Shown here: in pieces, positions 1-7,403 of the stretch
Layout: the number at the start of each line of letters is the position of its first letter
Numbering within the stretch: position 1 is the first letter of the stretch
Source of the DNA: Bog-159 sp049511415
Lineage (GTDB): Bacteria; Acidobacteriota; Terriglobia; Bryobacterales; Bryobacteraceae
Assembly: GCA_049511415.1 (NCBI GenBank)
Contig: JBEKYC010000074.1
Span: 1-35,542 of the forward strand
Reading direction: 5' to 3'
Length of the DNA stretch: 35,542 nt
Program-made: the position numbers and the translations under genes
Notes under the pieces: model-generated
Seen by the model: only the letters and a program-made list of their open reading frames with translations
What the model was told of the DNA's origin: nothing
Databases searched by the model: none

Positions 1-945
1 GAATTCCACCGCCCCCAGGATTTCCCGCAGTTTGCCGTCGAGCGAAACCGGCTTGCCTTCCTGCACCTCGAAACTCAGCCGCCGCCCCGCCTGCCAATAT
101 CCTTCGCGCACGATCCAAAGCTCCACCGCGTTCGGCTCCAACGACGGCGTAATCGCCATTCCGTGCAGCGTGTCGATATCGCGCGCCAATTCGTCGCGCA
201 GTTTCAGCACCTCCTGCACCTTCTCCAGCCGCTTGTGCTGCCGCGCCGCTTCTTCGAACATCATCTCTTCGCTGTACCGGTCGCGCGCCGTCGAAATCAC
301 GTCCAGCAGCGAGTGTCCTCCCGATTTCAGAAACTCCTCCACGCGCCGCACCTCGTGCAGATACTCGTCGTGCCCCACCACCTGCTGGCACGGACGCAGG
401 CACATGCTCATCTCGCCGTAGATGCAGCCCGGATGTTCGGGCGAAGGCGCCAGATCCTCCTGGCACCGCCGCATCTGGAAAAGATCCAGGAATTGCGATT
501 CGAACCGTTCCGCGGATGCCCGGCTTCGGAAAGGTCCGCAATAAAGCGCCTGCGTGCGCCCGATGTGCGTCGTAAGTTGGCTCCGCGGAAATTCATTCGC
601 CAGCACCAGCTTCACGTAAGTCGGCATGCGCAGCTTCAACATCTCCAGGTAAGTCTTCGGAAAGAGCCGCCGCACCCACTCATACATCAGCAGCGCCGAT
701 TCGAATGCCGACCCGGTAACCTGGTACTCGATGCGCCCCACCGTGCGCCGCAGATTCAGCAGCCGCGAAGGCTTCTCGCGCTCCTTCAGTAAACGCAGCA
801 GCCGCCGGCGCAGCAGCGCCGTCTTCGCCAGATACGGATCGCCCGCGCGCGGCCACAGCGCGAACACCGCCGGCACGTTCGGAATTTGCGCGATAGCCTC
901 GTCGAGGCCGGCGAGGTCATCGGAAACCTCGATCTGGGTCGTCAC
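1..945 (-). CDS. UvrC-like protein (GIY-YIG/UVR family), C-terminus cut by window edge
   Basis: The minus frame is open from a GTG at 945 to the left edge (315 codons), so the C-terminus is missing. The N-terminus (about residues 20-55) aligns with the GIY-YIG nuclease start of UvrC but is degenerate: the usual PGVY reads PAVF and YVGKA reads YLAKT. Further on come a UvrC-type segment ending in CGPF, the four-cysteine cluster (RRC...GCIYGEMSMCLRPC, about residues 158-186) that in UvrC can hold an Fe-S cluster, and a UVR motif (FEEAARQHKRLEKV) used for UvrB contact. Whether the C-terminal RNase H-like nuclease half exists cannot be seen. The role is probably DNA repair or a derivative of it; with a weak catalytic motif it may not cut. 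A GAAGTGAG stretch overlaps the start as a possible ribosome site. Family assignment is good, function uncertain. Confidence 0.75.
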   Translation of the reverse strand, partial: MTTQIEVSDDLAGLDEAIAQIPNVPAVFALWPRAGDPYLAKTALLRRRLLRLLKEREKPSRLLNLRRTVGRIEYQVTGSAFESALLMYEWVRRLFPKTYLEMLKLRMPTYVKLVLANEFPRSQLTTHIGRTQALYCGPFRSRASAERFESQFLDLFQMRRCQEDLAPSPEHPGCIYGEMSMCLRPCQQVVGHDEYLHEVRRVEEFLKSGGHSLLDVISTARDRYSEEMMFEEAARQHKRLEKVQEVLKLRDELARDIDTLHGMAITPSLEPNAVELWIVREGYWQAGRRLSFEVQEGKPVSLDGKLREILGAVEF

Positions 946-979
946 TCACTTCGAGTGTAGCGGATGTATCATGGTGGGC

Positions 980-1183
980 ATGGCATTGTCCGCACGCAAC
1001 CAACTCCGCGGCCAGATCACCGATATCAAACGCGGCGACATTATGGCCCACGTCGTTGTGCAGGTCGGCGACAACGAAATCGAAAGCGTCATCACCCGCC
1101 GTAGCGCCGACGAAATGAACCTCCAGCCCGGCGACACCGTCAGCATCGTGGTCAAATCCACCGAAGTGATGATCCAGAAGTAG
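980..1183 (+). CDS. Mop/TOBE-domain molybdate-binding protein
   Basis: This is a 67-residue protein that is one complete Mop (TOBE) domain. It begins ALSARNQLRG and ends STEVMIQK, the length and signature of molbindins, which bind molybdate or tungstate oxyanions as oligomers in the cytoplasm for storage or homeostasis. An in-frame ATG at 971 would add three residues. I prefer 980 because GGTGGG lies just upstream and the protein then begins like family members. No molybdate transporter or molybdoenzyme gene is adjacent, so the partner is unknown. It is divergent from the UvrC-like gene and convergent with the aldo/keto reductase, with a paired-hairpin repeat between the ends. Confidence 0.85.
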   Translation: MALSARNQLRGQITDIKRGDIMAHVVVQVGDNEIESVITRRSADEMNLQPGDTVSIVVKSTEVMIQK

Positions 1184-1187
1184 GCGG

Positions 1188-1219
1188 GCGGGCTTCAGCC
1201 CGCGCGGGACTTTAGTCCC
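1188..1219. repeat. Paired GC hairpin repeat, copy 1 (likely bidirectional terminator)
   Basis: There are two adjacent perfect palindromes. The first has stem GCGGGC/GCCCGC with loop TTCA (1188-1203); the second has stem GGGACT/AGTCCC with loop TT (1206-1219). They lie between the convergent ends of the Mop gene and the aldo/keto reductase. A related pair lies at 10048-10083, again at a convergent gene end. The position suggests transcription termination or mRNA end protection in both directions. No strong T-run follows on the plus strand. Confidence 0.7.
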
Positions 1220-1224
1220 TCGAT

Positions 1225-2226
1225 CTAACTAAAAAATCTCGCATACTGCTCCCGCGTAGCCGGAGCCACCGCCGCCACCCCCAAATTATCCCGCACATGT
1301 GCGGCGGAACTCATCCCCACCAAAGCTACCGCGATTCCCGGAGTCGATCGCGTAAACTGAATCGCCCGTTGCGCGTCGCTCTCGAGCCCCGGCAGAAATT
1401 CCGCCACCGCCTCGGGCATCCGGCCAATCACGCCTGCCTGCATCAACGACGCGCTGGCCACCACTGTGATGCCCTCCCGCGCCGCCGTCTCCAGCACGCT
1501 CTCGGCGCCGCCTGCATACGCTTCCACCATGCCCAGGTTGAACGGAAGCTGTATGAACCGGAAATGGTGTCCCTCGCCGCCCGCCTCCCGCGCGATCGCG
1601 GCCACGGCCGCCAGGTTCAGTTGATCCGGACGCCGGTAGCCATCCCAGGTCGCCGTCCCGTAGTAGCGTATGCGGCCCTCGGAAACCAGTTGCTCCAGCC
1701 GCACGAACGCTGTCCGCAGCCGCCGCTCGAACTCCGCCCGCGGCACGTAACCCAACTGCGTCTCCGGATTGTGCAGGTAGAAAACGTCGATCGTCTCCAC
1801 CCCCAGATTGGCCCGGCTGCGTTCGATCTGGTCCGCCAGAAAATCCGGCGCCATCGAGTGCATCCGCCCCACCACGTCACCGGCGGTCAGAAAATCCGGC
1901 ACCGCGCCCGGCGTCAGAAACCCTGCCTTGGTGCAAATTACGAACTCATCGCGCGCCGCATCCGCCAGAGCCACGCCCAACGCGCGCTCCGACCGCTGAT
2001 TCCGGTAATTGATGGCCGTATCGAAGAAGTTGATGCCGGATTGAAAAGCCAGACGCGCCGCTTCGATGTAGCTGTGGTCGGTCGCCTCGTCCGGCGGGCC
2101 GAGATACGTGCCCAGCCCGAGCGTGGAAACCGTCAGCCCTTGCGCCTGCCGGAAGGAATCCCGGTATTCCGGAAACCGCGCCGCATACCGAGCGGTCCCC
2201 TCACTCGCTGACGGATTTTGTGTCAA
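1225..2226 (-). CDS. Aldo/keto reductase family oxidoreductase
   Basis: The product has 333 residues and an AKR (beta/alpha)8 fold. The catalytic tetrad is readable: D69 (FFDTA), Y74 (INYR), K100 (CTKAG) and H152 (YLHNPE). The C-terminal part (SASLMQAGVIG, then TPGIAVALVGM) matches the cofactor-binding end of NADPH-dependent AKRs. The substrate cannot be told from sequence. Its ATG lies inside the last codons of thrS (26-base overlap), so it is probably co-transcribed and translationally coupled, although no functional link to tRNA charging is apparent. It ends just before the hairpin repeat at 1188-1219. Confidence 0.88.
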   Translation of the reverse strand: MTQNPSASEGTARYAARFPEYRDSFRQAQGLTVSTLGLGTYLGPPDEATDHSYIEAARLAFQSGINFFDTAINYRNQRSERALGVALADAARDEFVICTKAGFLTPGAVPDFLTAGDVVGRMHSMAPDFLADQIERSRANLGVETIDVFYLHNPETQLGYVPRAEFERRLRTAFVRLEQLVSEGRIRYYGTATWDGYRRPDQLNLAAVAAIAREAGGEGHHFRFIQLPFNLGMVEAYAGGAESVLETAAREGITVVASASLMQAGVIGRMPEAVAEFLPGLESDAQRAIQFTRSTPGIAVALVGMSSAAHVRDNLGVAAVAPATREQYARFFS

Positions 2227-4132
2227 TCAAACCCCGGATCTCCGCGATGCATTCCGCCAGCGGCCTGGCGCCCTTGTCGCCATGCTTCCGATGCCGCACC
2301 GACACCTGCCCGTTCTGCGCCTCGCGATCCCCCACCACCAGCATGTACGGAATCTTCTGCAATTGCGCCTCGCGAATCTTCAAATTCACCTTCTCGCTGC
2401 GATCGTCCAGCGTCACGCGAATACCGGCATCGATCAACTGCTTCTCCACGGTCCGCGCATAGTCCAACTGCCGGTCGGTAATCGGCAGCACCGTCGCCTG
2501 CACCGGCGCCAGCCACACCGGGAACGCGCCCGCATACAACTCGATCAGGTACGACACCATGCGCTCCATGGTGCTGATAATGGCGCGATGCATCATCACC
2601 GGCCGGTGCTCTTTCCCGTCCGGCCCGATATAATTCAATTCGAACTGGTTCGGTAAGTGGAAGTCCACCTGGATCGTCGAGTAAGTCTCTTCGTGACCCA
2701 TCACATCGGCAAGTTGTATGTCCAGCTTCGGCCCGTAGAATGCCGCCTCGCCCGGAGCCTCCACATACGGCAGACCCAGCGAATCCATCGCCTCGCGCAG
2801 CACCCGTTCGCCTAAGTCCCACATCGCGTCGTTATCGACGAACTTCTCTTTCTTATTCCTATCGCCCAACGACAAACGATAGCGGTATTGCGTAATGCCT
2901 AAGTCGCGGTACGCCTCCTCCACAAGCTGCATCACCTTCGTAAATTCGTCTTTGATCTGGTCCGGCGTGCAGAAGATATGCGCGTCGTTCAGCGTCATGC
3001 AGCGTACCCGGCTTAACCCGCTCAGCGCCCCCGATCGTTCATACCGGTACATCGTGCCCAGCTCCGCAATCCGCACCGGCAGATCCCGGTAGCTGCGCCG
3101 CTTCGATTCGTAGATCAGAATATGATGCGGGCAGTTCATGGGCCGCAGCACCATCTGCTCCGTCTCCAGGTCCATGGGCGGAAACATGTCTTCGTGATAA
3201 TGTTCCCAGTGGCCCGATCGCTGATACAACTCCACCTTGGCCAGGTCCGGCGTATAAACGTGCTGGTACCCGGTAGCCCGCTCCCGTTCCAGGATGTATT
3301 CTTCCAGCAGCCGCCGTATGGTCGCGCCCTTCGGCAGCCACAGCGGCAGCCCCGCGCCCACCAGCTCGCTGACCGTGAAAAGCTCCAGTTCCTTGCCCAG
3401 CTTGCGATGGTCCCGCTTCTTGGCCTCTTCCAGCCGCGCGAGATAATCCTCCAGATCCTTCTTGCTGAAAAACGCCGTCCCGTAGATGCGCTGCAACTGC
3501 TTGTTGTGCTCGTCGCCCTTCCAGTAAGCCCCCGCGATGGAGAGCAGTTTGAACGCCTTGATCTTCGCCGTCGAAGGCACGTGCGGGCCGCGGCAAAAAT
3601 CGATGAAGTGCGGTCCCAGCGTGTATTCGCTGAAAATATCCCCCGCGCGCTCCGTAATCAATTCCTTCTTCATCCAGTCGTCGGAGTACTTGCGCAGTCC
3701 TTCGTCCTTTGGCGTCATCACGCGCTCATAGGGCAGATCCCGCGCCTGTATCTCCCACATGCGTTTCTCGATTTTTTCCAGATCCTCCGGCGTAAACGGC
3801 GTGGGCCGGTCGAAATCGTAATAGAACCCGGATTCGATCGGTGGCCCGATGCCCAGCTTCGTCTCCGGGAACAGTTCCAGCACCGCCGCCGCCAGCAGGT
3901 GCGCGGTCGAGTGACGATAAACCTGCAGCGCCGCCGGATCCTTCGTAGTCAGAATCTGCAATGCGGCATCGCTGTCGAGGGGCCGCGTCAGGTCGTATAA
4001 GTCGCCATTCACCTTGGCCACAATTGCCGCATCGGCCAGCCGCGGACTGATGCCCCGCGCGATATCGATGGGCCGGCTGCCCGCCTCAACGGTCTTCTGG
4101 CTGCCGTCAGGCAGGGTAATCTGAATGCTCAT
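2201..4132 (-). CDS. thrS: Threonyl-tRNA synthetase
   Basis: This class II synthetase charges tRNA-Thr. It has 643 residues from the ATG at 4132, the usual length. The order is an N-terminal TGS domain (about 1-62), an editing domain with H74 and H78 (HSTAHLL) and a downstream cysteine in FCRGPHVPST, the catalytic core with zinc-ligand region MNCPHH, motif 2 (RYERSGALSGLSRVR) and motif 3 (MMHRAIISTMERM), then the anticodon-binding domain (PVWLAPVQATVLPI onward). An in-frame start at 4276 would add 48 residues without family similarity, so I reject it. The motif 3 segment IISTMERM differs from the common ILGSLERF but keeps the key arginine. The aldo/keto reductase follows with overlap. Confidence 0.97.
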   Translation of the reverse strand: MSIQITLPDGSQKTVEAGSRPIDIARGISPRLADAAIVAKVNGDLYDLTRPLDSDAALQILTTKDPAALQVYRHSTAHLLAAAVLELFPETKLGIGPPIESGFYYDFDRPTPFTPEDLEKIEKRMWEIQARDLPYERVMTPKDEGLRKYSDDWMKKELITERAGDIFSEYTLGPHFIDFCRGPHVPSTAKIKAFKLLSIAGAYWKGDEHNKQLQRIYGTAFFSKKDLEDYLARLEEAKKRDHRKLGKELELFTVSELVGAGLPLWLPKGATIRRLLEEYILERERATGYQHVYTPDLAKVELYQRSGHWEHYHEDMFPPMDLETEQMVLRPMNCPHHILIYESKRRSYRDLPVRIAELGTMYRYERSGALSGLSRVRCMTLNDAHIFCTPDQIKDEFTKVMQLVEEAYRDLGITQYRYRLSLGDRNKKEKFVDNDAMWDLGERVLREAMDSLGLPYVEAPGEAAFYGPKLDIQLADVMGHEETYSTIQVDFHLPNQFELNYIGPDGKEHRPVMMHRAIISTMERMVSYLIELYAGAFPVWLAPVQATVLPITDRQLDYARTVEKQLIDAGIRVTLDDRSEKVNLKIREAQLQKIPYMLVVGDREAQNGQVSVRHRKHGDKGARPLAECIAEIRGLIDTKSVSE

Positions 4133-4437
4133 AGGGAAATTCCAGGTTAACATGCGTGGGGCTGGCCCTCTAAATGCCGCCCACTCCGCACGTGCGCCGT
4201 GAGGCCACACGACGAACTTCGGCACTCGACGTGTATCCAATTTTGACCCGCAAGCAAACGAGCGCGGGCGATCCATTCCGTTCCGGCTATGGCAAGTAAG
4301 TCGATACGGCGGAGTTAAGGGAACAACAAGCGCGTTCCAATAGTTACTTAATAGTGATTACAAGCCACTAGTACCGTTTTCCGGGCGAGAGACACTTCTG
4401 GCAGACGTTGCGGGCATCCCATGTGTTCTACTAAGCC
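4133..4437. other. Intergenic region between divergent thrS and the GloVer gene
   Basis: This 305-base gap should carry the promoters of thrS (minus) and the secreted protein (plus). It is visibly less GC-rich than its surroundings around 4320-4380. I see no convincing T-box, tRNA or strong hairpin. TACTAA at 4429-4434 lies close to the plus-strand ATG and is only a weak promoter candidate. Confidence 0.5.
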
Positions 4438-5793
4438 ATGATGACTTGTCTAACCTCCACTCGAAGCCTCACCATCCTCTTGGGACTATGTGCCGTCCAA
4501 TTAGTGGCGGACGCCCAAACTCTCACTGTCTTGCACACATTCCCCCCAAAAGGACCGCACTTTCCGGAGTGCACGTTGGCCGAAACCAGTCCAGGCCTGT
4601 TCTATGGCACCACCAGCGCAGGTCCTGGAACCGATGCGGCAGGCACGCTGTTCCGCGTCGATAGTAGCGGCAATCTGAAGTATCTCCACGCATTCAATGG
4701 AAGTAGCGAAGGCAACGAGCCTTACGGCACATTGTTACAAGCCAGTGACGGGAATCTTTACGGTGTGGCGCTCCTCGGAGGCGCCGGACAGAACGGTACT
4801 ATATTCAAGTCCGATCTCGCCGGCAATCTGACCGTGCTGTACACTTTTCCCTCCCAGACCGATGTCGTCACTCCCTACTCCTTGATCCAGGCGGCGGACG
4901 GCTCGATCTATGGTACGTTTTTTAGCCTCGGTCCGGTCATCAGCCAGGTTTATCGGCTAAGTAAGTCCGGCCAGCCCGTAGCCGTGTACACCTTCGCGGA
5001 GGGCGACGGTCCCAACGGCCCGGTCATCGAAGCATCGGACGGTAACCTGTACGGCCTGAATTCCAACAACAGCATCTTTCGTCTGACCCCGTCCGGCCGG
5101 TTCACCACCATTTACGCTTTGTCCGGTAACGACGGTTACGATCCAATCGGCAACCTCACCCAAGCCGGCAACGGACGGCTTTACGGAGTGAACGCGTTCG
5201 GCGGAGCAAACAACTTCGGCACCCTGTTCTCGGTCTCGTTGAGCGGCTCCTTCCGTATCGAGCACGCCTTCACCGGCGGTGCCGATGGCGGCTTCCCCTT
5301 GACCGGCACCGCCCGCGCCGACGACGGCGCCATCTATGGCACCACGGGCCTGGAACCCGGCACCGTTTACCGGATCGATTCGACTGGCCAGTTCACCACG
5401 GAAGTCACCTTTGGACTTGGAGGCAACCCCAACTTCCCCAGCCCGGGCGTACTGCAGGGAAGCGATGGAAAGCTTTATGGCGTCCAGACCACGTTCGGCG
5501 GCACCGTCTATAGTCTCGATGTGGGCTTGCCCGCGCCAAGCCCCCTCATCGTCACCTTCCAGCCGTCGAGTGGACCGGTCGGGACTGTCGTGGAAATCCC
5601 AGGCGACAACCTCCTGGGCGCAACCTCGGTCACCTTCGACGGCGTCGCCGCTACGCAGTTTGAAGTGACCAGCGCTCATTCGGTTTTTGCAGTGGTTCCA
5701 CCCAACGCAACGTCCGGCCCAATCGAAATCACCACCCCGAATGGCTCCGCCACAAGTAAAGACTCATTCCAGGTAACAACCGCGATCCGCTAG
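4438..5793 (+). CDS. Secreted GloVer tandem-repeat protein with C-terminal IPT/TIG domain
   Basis: This is a 451-residue exported protein. A signal peptide spans about residues 1-26 (hydrophobic ILLGLCAVQLVADAQ). Residues about 30-365 are roughly seven to eight beta-propeller-like repeats of the pattern 'SDGNLYG...GGxxNxGTLFxxxxxGxxxxLHxF', the GloVer family (TIGR03803) common in Acidobacteria and Verrucomicrobia. The end, about 370-451, is an immunoglobulin-like IPT/TIG domain (FQPSSGPVGTVVEIPGDNL, ATQFEVTSAHSVFAVVP). The precise function is not known; such proteins are extracellular or surface-attached. No anchor is visible at the C-terminus. It is monocistronic, divergent from thrS. Confidence 0.85.
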   Translation: MMTCLTSTRSLTILLGLCAVQLVADAQTLTVLHTFPPKGPHFPECTLAETSPGLFYGTTSAGPGTDAAGTLFRVDSSGNLKYLHAFNGSSEGNEPYGTLLQASDGNLYGVALLGGAGQNGTIFKSDLAGNLTVLYTFPSQTDVVTPYSLIQAADGSIYGTFFSLGPVISQVYRLSKSGQPVAVYTFAEGDGPNGPVIEASDGNLYGLNSNNSIFRLTPSGRFTTIYALSGNDGYDPIGNLTQAGNGRLYGVNAFGGANNFGTLFSVSLSGSFRIEHAFTGGADGGFPLTGTARADDGAIYGTTGLEPGTVYRIDSTGQFTTEVTFGLGGNPNFPSPGVLQGSDGKLYGVQTTFGGTVYSLDVGLPAPSPLIVTFQPSSGPVGTVVEIPGDNLLGATSVTFDGVAATQFEVTSAHSVFAVVPPNATSGPIEITTPNGSATSKDSFQVTTAIR

Positions 5794-5828
5794 TCGAGGG
5801 TCTTTTGTTGTAAGTGCGAATTTGACAG

Positions 5829-5865
5829 CCCTTCGGGAGACCGCCATCAGCCCGAAAGGCGGTCT
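5829..5865 (+). terminator. Candidate hairpin after the GloVer gene
   Basis: An 8-base stem AGACCGCC (5838-5845) pairs with GGCGGTCT (5858-5865) across a 12-base loop, preceded by a small CCC-TTC-GGG hairpin (5829-5837). It lies 45-70 bases after the GloVer stop. There is no T-run, so factor-independent termination is doubtful. Confidence 0.4.
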
Positions 5866-5935
5866 AGTGCGATAACAAGATGATGGCCGTGACCGGCATC
5901 GCCAACCTTTAAGTTATCGCGACTCCTGCGATTGC

Positions 5936-6211
5936 GCAGACCCCGGTGGTGCGGAATTCGATGCAGCGCTCGGCCGCGCGTTTACTTCCAATGGCGGAAC
6001 GCTGAGCAATCGTGAAGCAAGTCGGCGGTAAGTACGAGACTTTCGGTACAGTCACCACCGAACGCGGCGCCCGCACCATGACGGTGGACTCGAAGAACCA
6101 CCGCGTGTACGTGTTTGCTGCCGAATACGGCCCGCGCCGGAAGCATCCTCGGACAAGCGCGCGCGCCCACCGATCCTGCCGGACATTCTTCGCGTTCTGG
6201 TAGTTGGGAAA
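5936..6211 (+). pseudogene. Frameshifted C-terminal remnant of a YVTN-family beta-propeller protein
   Basis: No single open frame covers this stretch, but three consecutive frames spell the end of a YVTN beta-propeller protein. From 5936 one frame reads FDAALGRAFTSNGGTLS; a one-base shift near 6010 gives IVKQVGGKYETFGTVTTERG and ARTMTVDSKNHRVYV; a second shift near 6130 gives RPPILPDILRVLVVGK, the characteristic end. The conserved GARTM and VLVVGK elements make the family recognisable. The N-terminal propeller is missing, so this is a 5'-truncated gene with at least two frameshifts. Intact relatives are exported surface propellers. The stretch up to 6335 holds nothing else I can name. Confidence 0.75.
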
Positions 6212-6335
6212 CAGCGCCATCACCACCCGCCGGGCGCCCTTAAGTCGCGCCGTCCCAACACGACGCGACCCTTCAGCGTGCACCGCCCTCGCCTGCCCAG
6301 GTTAGAGTCGGCAATGGGCCTGGCCCGGGCACGTG

Positions 6336-6365
6336 GGACGGACCATCGTTTTTGGTGGTCCGTCC
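6336..6365. terminator. Strong 10-bp hairpin, possible terminator
   Basis: A perfect inverted repeat: GGACGGACCA (6336-6345) and TGGTCCGTCC (6356-6365) with a 10-base loop containing TTTTT. It is followed by GCTTTCTTC, a weak T-rich tail. It lies between the decayed YVTN remnant and the pyrimidine operon and would insulate the operon from upstream transcription. The remaining sequence to 6517 is AT-richer with no gene. Confidence 0.5.
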
Positions 6366-6517
6366 GCTTTCTTCAAACGAACCCAGACATTTGGGGGTAT
6401 CCGCCAGCGCAAATAGGGGTATTTGGGTCTGCTTTTCATTTTTACCCGGCCCGAAAAATAAGCCCAAAAACGCCCAATTTAACCCAATCGCCCGCCGTGG
6501 CAATCGTCTAAATCGTT

Positions 6518-6523
6518 TATAAT
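6518..6523 (+). promoter_or_regulatory. TATAAT -10 box of the pyrimidine operon
   Basis: A consensus TATAAT ends only 6 bases before the ATG at 6530 and there is no Shine-Dalgarno sequence. No clear -35 hexamer is seen at the expected distance. If used, transcription would start at or next to the ATG, giving a leaderless mRNA. Confidence 0.5.
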
Positions 6524-6529
6524 CACTAA

Positions 6530-7399
6530 ATGGCACGCACCCTCCGTTGTTCCCTCATCCAGGCCCATACCGTCGCCTCGCCGGACCGGCCGCTTGAGGA
6601 AATCAAGCAGGCCGCCATCGCCAAACACCTCGATTACATCCGCCAGGCCGCCGACGCCGGCGCCCGCATCGTATGCCTCCAGGAACTCTTCAACGGCCCG
6701 TACTTCTGCGCCGAGCAGCAGGTCCGCTGGTACGATTTCACGGAACCGGTCCCCGATGGCCCCACCATCCGGCGTATGCGTGACGTCGCCCGCCAGCACC
6801 ACCTTGCCTTAATCGTTCCGGTCTACGAACGCGAGCAGGAAGGCATCTACTACAACACCGCCGCCGTCATCAACGCCGAAGGCGACTACCTGGGCAAGTA
6901 CCGCAAGACGCACATCCCCCACGTGGCGCCGGGGTTCTGGGAAAAATTCTATTTCCGCCCGGGCAATCTGGGCTATCCCGTCTTCGACCTGGGCATCGCC
7001 CGCATCGGCGTCTATATCTGCTACGACCGCCACTTCCCCGAGGGCGCCCGCGCCCTGGGACTGAATGGCGCGGAGATCGTTTTCAACCCGTCCGCCACCG
7101 TGGCCGGATTGAGCGAACATCTCTGGAAGCTGGAACAGCCCGCCCACGCCGTTGCCAACGGCTATTACATCGCCGCCATCAATCGCGTCGGCGTGGAGGC
7201 CCCCTGGAACATCGGCGAGTTCTACGGCTCCAGCTACTTCTGCAATCCACGCGGCCAGATTGTGGCGCAGGCTGCCCGCGACCGCGATGAAGTATTGACC
7301 GCGGACCTCGATCTGGATATGATCGCCGAAGTGCGCAAAACCTGGCAGTTCTTCCGCGATCGCCGGCCCGATATGTACGGCGCCTTGACCGTGGCCTAA
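6530..7399 (+). CDS. Nitrilase-superfamily amidohydrolase, probable beta-ureidopropionase
   Basis: The product has 289 residues. The carbon-nitrogen hydrolase triad is readable: E52 (LQELFNGPYF), K126 (YRKTHIPH) and C164 (YICYDRHFPEG). The family hydrolyses N-carbamoyl amides such as N-carbamoyl-beta-alanine or N-carbamoylputrescine. Its place directly before preT and preA favours beta-ureidopropionase, the last step of reductive uracil/thymine breakdown (N-carbamoyl-beta-alanine to beta-alanine, CO2 and ammonia). N-carbamoylputrescine amidase (AguB-like) is the main alternative on sequence alone. It is the first gene of the operon; preT starts 4 bases after its stop. It should act in the cytoplasm. 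Confidence 0.85.
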   Translation: MARTLRCSLIQAHTVASPDRPLEEIKQAAIAKHLDYIRQAADAGARIVCLQELFNGPYFCAEQQVRWYDFTEPVPDGPTIRRMRDVARQHHLALIVPVYEREQEGIYYNTAAVINAEGDYLGKYRKTHIPHVAPGFWEKFYFRPGNLGYPVFDLGIARIGVYICYDRHFPEGARALGLNGAEIVFNPSATVAGLSEHLWKLEQPAHAVANGYYIAAINRVGVEAPWNIGEFYGSSYFCNPRGQIVAQAARDRDEVLTADLDLDMIAEVRKTWQFFRDRRPDMYGALTVA

Positions 7400-7403
7400 A
7401 CCC

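Noticed and set aside
1..6. Window starts with GAATTC, an EcoRI site
   Set aside because: It could reflect cloning or chance; the same hexamer occurs inside the window, and nothing biological follows from it.
4133..4437. Search for a T-box or other leader upstream of thrS
   Set aside because: No specifier-loop structure, conserved T-box sequence or terminator was recognised.
5909..6283. A 124-codon minus-strand frame
   Set aside because: It is antisense to the YVTN relic, which shows clear family sequence on the plus strand.
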